Position numbers and translations under genes: made by a program. A DNA stretch of 35,521 nt from DATBDE01 sp036270095 (GTDB lineage: Bacteria; Actinomycetota; Thermoleophilia; Solirubrobacterales; Solirubrobacteraceae): contig DATBDE010000139.1 in assembly GCA_036270095.1 (NCBI GenBank), positions 1 to 35,521 of the forward strand. Direction: 5' to 3'. Shown piece by piece: positions 30,183-35,521 of this stretch. How positions within the stretch are numbered: position 1 is the first letter of the stretch; each line of letters starts with the position of its first letter. A model generated the notes under the pieces. It had not been told where the DNA came from. It saw only the letters and a program-made list of their open reading frames with translations, and did no database searches.

Positions 30183-32090
30183 GTGCCCAACGCGCTGGCG
30201 CACGAGACGTCGCCGTACCTCCTCCAGCACCGGGACAACCCCGTCGACTGGCATCCCTGGGGCGACGCCGCGCTGGCCGAGGCGCGCGAGCGCGACGTGC
30301 CGCTGCTCGTCTCCATCGGCTACTCCGCCTGCCACTGGTGCCACGTCATGGAGCGCGAGTCCTTCGAGGATGAGGAGACGGCGGAGCTCATGAACGAGCG
30401 CTTCGTCAACGTAAAGGTCGACCGCGAGGAGCACCCCGACGTCGACGCCATCTACATGGAGGCGGTCCAGGCCATGACCGGCTCGGGCGGGTGGCCGCTC
30501 AACGTCTTCGTCACCCCCGACCAGGTGCCGTTCTACGGCGGCACCTACTTCCCGCCGTCGGCGCGCCAGGGCATGCCGAGCTGGCGCCAGGTCCTGGGCG
30601 CCGTGGCCGAGGCGTGGGAGCAGCGGCGCCAGTCGATCGAGCAGCAGTCGGGCCAGATCGTCGAGCGGCTGCGGATCGGCTCGCGTCTGACCGCCTCGGA
30701 CACCCCGATCACCACGGCGGCGATCGAGAACGCCGTGGCGAAGCTGCGCGACGTCTACGACCCCATCCGCGGCGGCTGGGGCTCGGCCCCGAAGTTCCCC
30801 GCCGCCAGCACGATCGAGTTCCTGCTCCGCGTAGGCGAGCCCGACATGGCGCTGGAGACGCTGCGCCACATGGCCGCCGGCGGCATCCACGACCAGGTCG
30901 GCGGCGGCTTCCACCGCTACAGCGTCGACGCCTCCTGGCGCGTCCCCCACTTCGAGAAGATGCTCTACGACAACGCCCTGCTCGCGCGCGCCTACCTGCA
31001 CGGCTGGCAGGTCGCCGGCGAGGCGCGCATGCGCGAGGTGGCGGAGGGTACGCTGGACTGGGCGCTGCGCGAGATGCGCGGCCTCGAGGGCGGCTTCTAC
31101 AGCGCGCTCGACGCCGACTCCGAAGGCGAGGAGGGGCGCTTCTATACGTGGACGCCGCAGGAGCTCGAGGGCCTCGACGTCGAGTCGTTCCCGTTCGAGG
31201 GGAGGCGCATCCTCGTCGGCTCGGTCCCGCGGGAGCTGCGCGCGACGCTGCTCGAGCAGCGCGCCCAGCGCGTCCGCCCGGGCACCGACGACAAGCGGTT
31301 GGCGAGTTGGAACGCGCTCATGGTCTCGGCCCTGGCCGACGCCGGCGCCGTGCTCGAGCGCGACGACTACCTCGACGCCGCCCGGGCCGCTGCCGACTTC
31401 CTGCTCACGACGATGGCCGACGGGTCGGGCGGCGTGCTGCGCACCTACAACCGCGGCGAGGCCAAGCTCCCCGGGCTGCTGGCCGACCACGCCTTCCTGC
31501 TCGAGGCGCTGCTCACGCTGTATGAGGCCACGTTCGAGGAGCGCTGGTTTGCGGCCGCGCGCGAGCTCGCCGCGACGCTGATCGATCGCTTCGCCGACGA
31601 TGAGAACGGCGGCTTCTGGTCCACGCCCCCCGACCACGGCCTGCTCGCCCGGCGCAAGGACCTCGAGGACACGCCGATTCCGGCCGGCGGCTCGGCCGCC
31701 ACCTTCGGGCTGCTGCGCCTGGCCGCGCTGACCGGCGACCACGCCCTGGCCGAGCCCGCTCTGGGCATGCTCGCGCTCGTCCACGAGGCGGCCCCGCGGT
31801 ACCCGACCGCGTTCGGGCACCTGCTGCAGGCGCTCGACTTCCACCTCGCGCCCACCCGCGAGGTGGCGCTGGTGGGCGACGACCTCGGCCCGCTGGCGCG
31901 GACCGTGCGCTCGCGCCTGCGCCCGCACGTCGTGCTCGCCGGCGGGCCGGGCAGCGTCGACACCGCCGTGCCGCTGCTGGAGGGACGCACGCCGGTGGGC
32001 GGACGACCCGCCGCCTACGTGTGTGAGAACTTCTCCTGTCGCATGCCCGTCACCGACCCCGAGGCACTCGAGCCGCTGCTGCAGGCGTGA
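30183..32090 (+). CDS. DUF255 thioredoxin-domain protein (YyaL/SPATA20 family)
   Basis: This 635-residue protein opens with NALAHETSPYLLQHRDNPVDWHPW, the family hallmark. A thioredoxin-like domain contains SACHWCHVMERESFED (Cys50, Cys53). WPLNVFVTPD..PFYGGTYFPP follows, and then a helical barrel resembling N-acylglucosamine 2-epimerase folds (SAPKFP, GGFHRYSVDASWRVPHFEKMLYDNALLA). Near the C-terminus, CENFSCRMPVTDP adds two cysteines. The biochemical role of the family is not settled. A redox or sugar-linked activity is often proposed. GTG 30183 follows TACCCT by 6 nt. The stop overlaps the MMPL gene (GTGA). Length is near the usual 650-700. Confidence 0.9.
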   Translation: MPNALAHETSPYLLQHRDNPVDWHPWGDAALAEARERDVPLLVSIGYSACHWCHVMERESFEDEETAELMNERFVNVKVDREEHPDVDAIYMEAVQAMTGSGGWPLNVFVTPDQVPFYGGTYFPPSARQGMPSWRQVLGAVAEAWEQRRQSIEQQSGQIVERLRIGSRLTASDTPITTAAIENAVAKLRDVYDPIRGGWGSAPKFPAASTIEFLLRVGEPDMALETLRHMAAGGIHDQVGGGFHRYSVDASWRVPHFEKMLYDNALLARAYLHGWQVAGEARMREVAEGTLDWALREMRGLEGGFYSALDADSEGEEGRFYTWTPQELEGLDVESFPFEGRRILVGSVPRELRATLLEQRAQRVRPGTDDKRLASWNALMVSALADAGAVLERDDYLDAARAAADFLLTTMADGSGGVLRTYNRGEAKLPGLLADHAFLLEALLTLYEATFEERWFAAARELAATLIDRFADDENGGFWSTPPDHGLLARRKDLEDTPIPAGGSAATFGLLRLAALTGDHALAEPALGMLALVHEAAPRYPTAFGHLLQALDFHLAPTREVALVGDDLGPLARTVRSRLRPHVVLAGGPGSVDTAVPLLEGRTPVGGRPAAYVCENFSCRMPVTDPEALEPLLQA

Positions 32091-34234
32091 GCCGGATCCT
32101 CACCATCGCGTCGGGCCGGATCGCCCGGTTCGTGGTCCTGGGCGTCTGGATCCTCGTGCTGGCCGGCATCGGCTCGCTGGCGGGCAAGCTCGAGAGCGCG
32201 GAGAAGAACGAGTCCTCGTCCTTCCTGCCCGGCTCGGCCGAGTCGTCCAAGGTCCTCAAGGACACCCGCCAGTTCCCGGGCGGCGAGACCGCCGCCGCAG
32301 TGATCCTCTACCGCCGCGACGGTGGGCTGACGCCGCGCGACCTGGCCCAGATCCAGGCCGCCCGCGCGCGGCTGAACCGGAACCTGCCGGCGTCGGTCCT
32401 CGCGGCGCCGCCGATCGTCGTCTCGCGCGACCACACGACGGCGCTGCTCGTGCCCCAGCTCAAGTTCACCGGGCACCAGAACATCTTCGAGGACGCGGTC
32501 AAGGGCATGAACCGGCAGACCACGTTCGCCGACCCCGGGCTGGTGCGCAAGCTCACCGGCCCGGCCGGGTTCTCGCACGACGCCATCAAGGTGTTCGGGA
32601 ACCTCAACGGGACGCTGCTGCTGGTCACCGCGGGCCTGGTCTTCGTACTCCTGGTCCTGATCTACCGCAGCCCGATCTTCTGGCTCATCCCGTTCTCGTC
32701 CGTGCTCTTCGCCGAGGCCACCGCGCGGGGGATCGCCTACCTGCTGGCCAAGGCCGGGGTGGTGGTCAACGGCCAGTCGGCCGGCATCTTGCCCGTGCTC
32801 GTGTTCGGGGCGGGGACCGACTACGCCCTGCTGCTCGTGGCGCGCTACCGCGAGGAGCTGCGCCGCCACGTGGAGAAGCGCGACGCCCTGCGGGTGGCGC
32901 TGCGGCGCGCCGGGGTGCCGATCCTGGCCTCGGGCTGCACGGTCATCCTCGCGCTGCTGTGCCTCAGCTTCGCCAAGGTCAACGGCACCTCGGGCCTCGG
33001 GCCGATCGCCGCCATGGGCATCGCCGTGGCCATGATCACCATGCTCACGCTGCTGCCCGCCCTGCTGGCCATCTTCGGCGGGCGCAAGGCGTTCTGGCCG
33101 CGCATCCCGCGCCATGGCGACTCCGGCGCCGACGAGACGCACGGCTCCTGGCGCCGCGTGGGCGAAGCGGTGGCGCGCCACCCGCGGCGGGTCACGGCGG
33201 GCACGGTCGCGCTGCTGCTCGTCTTCGCGCTCGGGCTGCTCTCGTTCAACACCAATCTCACCCAGGCCAACGGCTTCCGCGGCCATCCGGAGTCGGTGCA
33301 GGGCCAGAAGCTGCTGCAGGCCGCGTTCCCGGCCGGCGCCAGCGTGCCGGTGGACATCGTCGTCCCGCCGGGCGGCAACCCCGCGCGCGTCATCGCCGCG
33401 GTCAAGCGGGTGCCGGGAGTGGCCACCGCGAGCGTGCTCTCGCGCGGGCCGCCCGGGCTGCGCCTGCAGGCCACGCTGAGCATCGACCCCTACTCAGTCA
33501 AGGCCTACGACCTCATCCCCGACATCCGCAAGGCGGCCAAGGCGGGCGGCGACGACGGCGTGCTGGTCGGCGGCGGAAGCGCCCAGGAGGCCGACCTGCG
33601 CACGGCCGCCGCGCAGGACACGCGGCTGATCGTGCCGCTGGCCCTGGCCGTCGTCTTCGTGATCCTGCTCTTGCTCCTGCGCGCGGTGGTGGCGCCGCTG
33701 CTGCTGATGGCGACCGTGGTCCTGTCCTTCGCCGCCGCCCTCGGGATCGGCTCGTCCTTCGCCACCGAGGTGTTCGGCTTCGCCGGCCTCGACCCGTCCT
33801 ATCCGTTGTTCGTGTTCGTGTTCCTGGTCGCGCTGGGCATCGACTACAACATCTTCCTGATGGCGCGCGTGCGCGAGGAGACCGTGCACTACGGCACGCG
33901 CACCGGCATGCTGCGCGGCCTCGCGGTCACCGGCGCGGTGATCACGTCGGCCGGCATCGTGCTGGCAGGGACGTTCTCGGCCCTGGCCGTGTTGCCGCTC
34001 GTGTTCCTCACCGAGCTCGGCTTCACGATCGCGATCGGCGTGCTGCTCGACACGTTCCTCGTGCGCTCGATCCTCGTGCCAGCGCTCACGTTCGACTGCG
34101 GCGACCGCGTGTGGTGGCCGTCGCGCCTATGGCGCCGCGAGGGCTATCCGGACCCGGAGCCCGAGCCGGAGGTGCCGCCGGAGGACCGGCCGCCGATCAG
34201 GCCGGCGCCTGCCCCGGGCGAGGCCAGAGCCTGA
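32087..34234 (+). CDS. MMPL/RND-family transporter
   Basis: This 715-residue membrane protein shows the duplicated RND arrangement. Helix 1 is followed by a soluble domain (about 34-175), then a helix bundle with FGAGTDYALLLVARYREEL (the conserved GxxxDY motif). A linker (SFNTNLTQANGF...) and a second soluble domain follow, then a second bundle with VALGIDYNIFLMARVREE. Actinobacterial MMPL proteins export lipids or small molecules using the proton gradient. The Asp-Tyr pairs match the proton relay. The acidic, Pro-rich tail (PDPEPEPEVPPEDRPP) is cytoplasmic. It is coupled to the DUF255 gene (GTGA) and converges with the receiver gene, overlapping by 38 bp. The substrate is unknown. Confidence 0.9.
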   Translation: MSRILTIASGRIARFVVLGVWILVLAGIGSLAGKLESAEKNESSSFLPGSAESSKVLKDTRQFPGGETAAAVILYRRDGGLTPRDLAQIQAARARLNRNLPASVLAAPPIVVSRDHTTALLVPQLKFTGHQNIFEDAVKGMNRQTTFADPGLVRKLTGPAGFSHDAIKVFGNLNGTLLLVTAGLVFVLLVLIYRSPIFWLIPFSSVLFAEATARGIAYLLAKAGVVVNGQSAGILPVLVFGAGTDYALLLVARYREELRRHVEKRDALRVALRRAGVPILASGCTVILALLCLSFAKVNGTSGLGPIAAMGIAVAMITMLTLLPALLAIFGGRKAFWPRIPRHGDSGADETHGSWRRVGEAVARHPRRVTAGTVALLLVFALGLLSFNTNLTQANGFRGHPESVQGQKLLQAAFPAGASVPVDIVVPPGGNPARVIAAVKRVPGVATASVLSRGPPGLRLQATLSIDPYSVKAYDLIPDIRKAAKAGGDDGVLVGGGSAQEADLRTAAAQDTRLIVPLALAVVFVILLLLLRAVVAPLLLMATVVLSFAAALGIGSSFATEVFGFAGLDPSYPLFVFVFLVALGIDYNIFLMARVREETVHYGTRTGMLRGLAVTGAVITSAGIVLAGTFSALAVLPLVFLTELGFTIAIGVLLDTFLVRSILVPALTFDCGDRVWWPSRLWRREGYPDPEPEPEVPPEDRPPIRPAPAPGEARA

Positions 34235-34727
34235 GCGCTCGCCGGAGGCCGTTCCACATCGCGCTCATACCGCTGCGCGAGCCGCCGCCGTGATCGTCGG
34301 GCGGGCCGTCCCTGCCCAGCGACCGCAGCCCGCCGCCGCGCTTGGCCGCGCCGACCTCGCGGATGGCAGCCCGGAGCTCTTCCAGCGGGCGCCCCTTCTC
34401 GACGTAGCGGTGGGCGCCGAGCTCGGAGGCGGGCCCGCGCATGCGCGCCGCCTCGAAGCCCGAGAACACGACGATGCCGGTGTCGGGCGACTGGGCCAGC
34501 ACGACCGGGATGACCTCGAGCCCGTCGAGGTCGGGCATCGAGAGGTCGAGCAGCACGACGTCGGGCTGCGTCCTGCCGACCCCCTCCACCGCGTCGGCGC
34601 CGTTGCCGGCCTCGCCGACGACGGTCATGTCCGGCGCGTCCTCCAGCGCGAAGCGGACGAGCGCGCGCATGTCGGACACGTCATCGGCGACGAAGACGCG
34701 AAGAGGTGGTGTCTCGGTGGCTTCCAT
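34197..34727 (-). CDS. Stand-alone response-regulator receiver protein
   Basis: This 176-residue protein has a receiver domain in about residues 9-125, with the acidic pair Asp15-Asp16 (VFVADDVSD), phosphoacceptor Asp61 (VVLLDLSMPDLDG), Ser in VVFSGFE and Lys in HRYVEKGRP. No DNA-binding domain follows. A Gly/Arg-rich linker leads to an amphipathic helix (MSAMWNGLRRALRLW) and the end. It may act by protein contact or at the membrane. ATG 34727 (MEATE) is selected, and 34760 is a longer in-frame alternative. It overlaps the MMPL gene tail-to-tail. No sensor kinase is present in the window. Confidence 0.88.
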   Translation of the reverse strand: MEATETPPLRVFVADDVSDMRALVRFALEDAPDMTVVGEAGNGADAVEGVGRTQPDVVLLDLSMPDLDGLEVIPVVLAQSPDTGIVVFSGFEAARMRGPASELGAHRYVEKGRPLEELRAAIREVGAAKRGGGLRSLGRDGPPDDHGGGSRSGMSAMWNGLRRALRLWPRPGQAPA

Positions 34728-34773
34728 GACACGGCGTACGGCGTTCCAACACTCGCACATCTGGTGCCCGGCG

Positions 34774-35521
34774 TCAGAGCACGGGCAAGTAGCGGTCAAG
34801 CTCCCACTTGGTGACCTGGATGCGGTAGTCCTCCCACTCCTGGCGCTTGATCTCCACATAACGGTTGAACATGTGCTCGCCGAGCGTGCGGAGCACGAGC
34901 TCGGACTCCGCCGTGACCTCAATGGCCTCGCCCAAGGTCTCGGGGAGCTGCTCGATGCCGAGCCTGCGCCGGTCCTCCGGCGACAGGTGGTAGAGGTTCT
35001 TCTCCATCGGCTCAGGAAGTTCATACCCTTTCTCAACGCCCTCAAGACCCGCTTGTAGCAGTGCGGCGAAGGTCAGGTAGGGATTGCAGGCCGGATCGGG
35101 GCAGCGCAGCTCCATGCGCGTGGCCTGCTCCTTGCCCGGGTGGTAGAGCGGCACGCGCACGAGCGCGGAGCGGTTGCGGCGCGACCAGGCGCAGTAGACC
35201 GGCGCCTCGAAGCCGGGCACGAGCCGCTTGTAGCTGTTGACCCACTGGGCGAAGATCGAGCAGATCTCGCGCGCGTGGCGCAGCTGGCCGGCGATGAACG
35301 CCTTGCCCACGCCGGAGAGGAAGTACTGGTCGCTGTCGTCGAAGAACGCGTTCGAGCGCCCGTTGAACAGCGACATGTGGGTGTGCATGCCGGAGCCGTT
35401 CTCGCCGAACAGCGGCTTGGGCATGAACGTCGCGTGCAGGCCGTACTTCATCGCGTACTCCTTGACCGTGATGCGGTACGTCATGCAGTCGTCGGCCATC
35501 TTCAGCGCGTCGGCGAAGCGC
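34774..35521 (-). CDS. Glutamine synthetase, C-terminal part (5' end outside window)
   Basis: The last 248 or so residues of a type I glutamine synthetase are present: MPKPLFGENGSGMHTHMSLF (catalytic His and Glu region), WVNSYKRLVPGFEAPVYCAWSRRNRSALVRVP, RMELRCPDPACNPYLTFAALL with the metal-binding glutamate, and EKNLYHLSPEDRRRLGIEQLPETLGEAI. The CPDPACNPY wording fits an ammonia-using GlnA, unlike the PuuA-type gene at 19697. The NLY stretch aligns with the adenylylation-site region, but the LGIEQLP continuation resembles GSI-alpha enzymes, which are not adenylylated. The reading frame is open at the right edge. Confidence 0.92.
   Translation of the reverse strand, partial: RFADALKMADDCMTYRITVKEYAMKYGLHATFMPKPLFGENGSGMHTHMSLFNGRSNAFFDDSDQYFLSGVGKAFIAGQLRHAREICSIFAQWVNSYKRLVPGFEAPVYCAWSRRNRSALVRVPLYHPGKEQATRMELRCPDPACNPYLTFAALLQAGLEGVEKGYELPEPMEKNLYHLSPEDRRRLGIEQLPETLGEAIEVTAESELVLRTLGEHMFNRYVEIKRQEWEDYRIQVTKWELDRYLPVL

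Noticed and set aside
1..35521. CRISPR arrays, tRNA or rRNA genes, insertion sequences, prophage
   Set aside because: I found no spaced direct repeats, no tRNA-like cloverleaf between genes, and no transposase, integrase or phage structural gene.

Overview
The window is about 35.5 kb of very GC-rich DNA, tightly packed with genes on both strands. It has many GTG starts, overlapping ATGA/GTGA junctions and short intergenic gaps. Gene content, secreted proteins with Lys/Ala- and Thr-rich tails, and TAnnnT -10 boxes 6 to 9 nt before start codons suggest an actinobacterium of the Thermoleophilia/Solirubrobacterales type. That placement is inferred from style and not from any marker gene. I see no rRNA, tRNA, CRISPR array, phage gene or transposase. 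Both ends cut through a gene.

Region by region. 1-3347 (+): the end of a SucC-like ligase beta subunit, a SucD-like alpha subunit and an unusual single-cluster ferredoxin, then a NodB deacetylase, a TrmO tRNA methyltransferase and an Fpg/Nei DNA glycosylase. 3348-7276 (-): PAP2 phosphatase, a small SCP2-like protein, agmatine deiminase (aguA), N-carbamoylputrescine amidase (aguB) and two hypothetical proteins. A decayed PAS-domain fragment lies on the opposite strand between aguA and aguB. 7300-12476 (+): a membrane-linked lipid kinase, a BrkB-family membrane protein and a large secreted reprolysin-like metalloprotease. 12478-17794: acyl-CoA dehydrogenase, a secreted beta-sandwich protein, a hotdog thioesterase coupled to an acyl-CoA ligase, and an FMN 2-hydroxyacid oxidase. 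17980-28502: choline/ethanolamine-kinase-like protein, FadR-type regulator, gamma-glutamyl-amine synthetase-like GS, PuuD-like hydrolase, SDR and aldehyde dehydrogenase, FAD oxidoreductase plus FGGY kinase, APC permease and a small membrane protein. 28515-30162 (-): RidA and threonine ammonia-lyase. 30183-34234 (+): a DUF255 thioredoxin-fold protein and an MMPL transporter. 34197-35521 (-): a stand-alone receiver protein and the C-terminal part of a second, canonical-looking glutamine synthetase.

How the genes may work together. AguA and AguB convert agmatine to putrescine. The cluster from 18.9 to 28 kb has the parts of a gamma-glutamylation route for an amine (ligase, aldehyde dehydrogenase, gamma-glutamyl hydrolase, permease, GntR regulator), but no clear amine oxidase. 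The amine could be putrescine or, given the adjacent choline/ethanolamine-kinase-like gene, ethanolamine. The FAD/FGGY pair looks like a glycerol-type module lodged inside it. RidA next to threonine ammonia-lyase fits clearance of reactive enamines. No wholly new system is evident. The least explained items are the SucCD-ferredoxin operon, the palindrome that supplies the N-terminus of threonine ammonia-lyase, the PAS remnant, and the window-wide leaderless-promoter layout.
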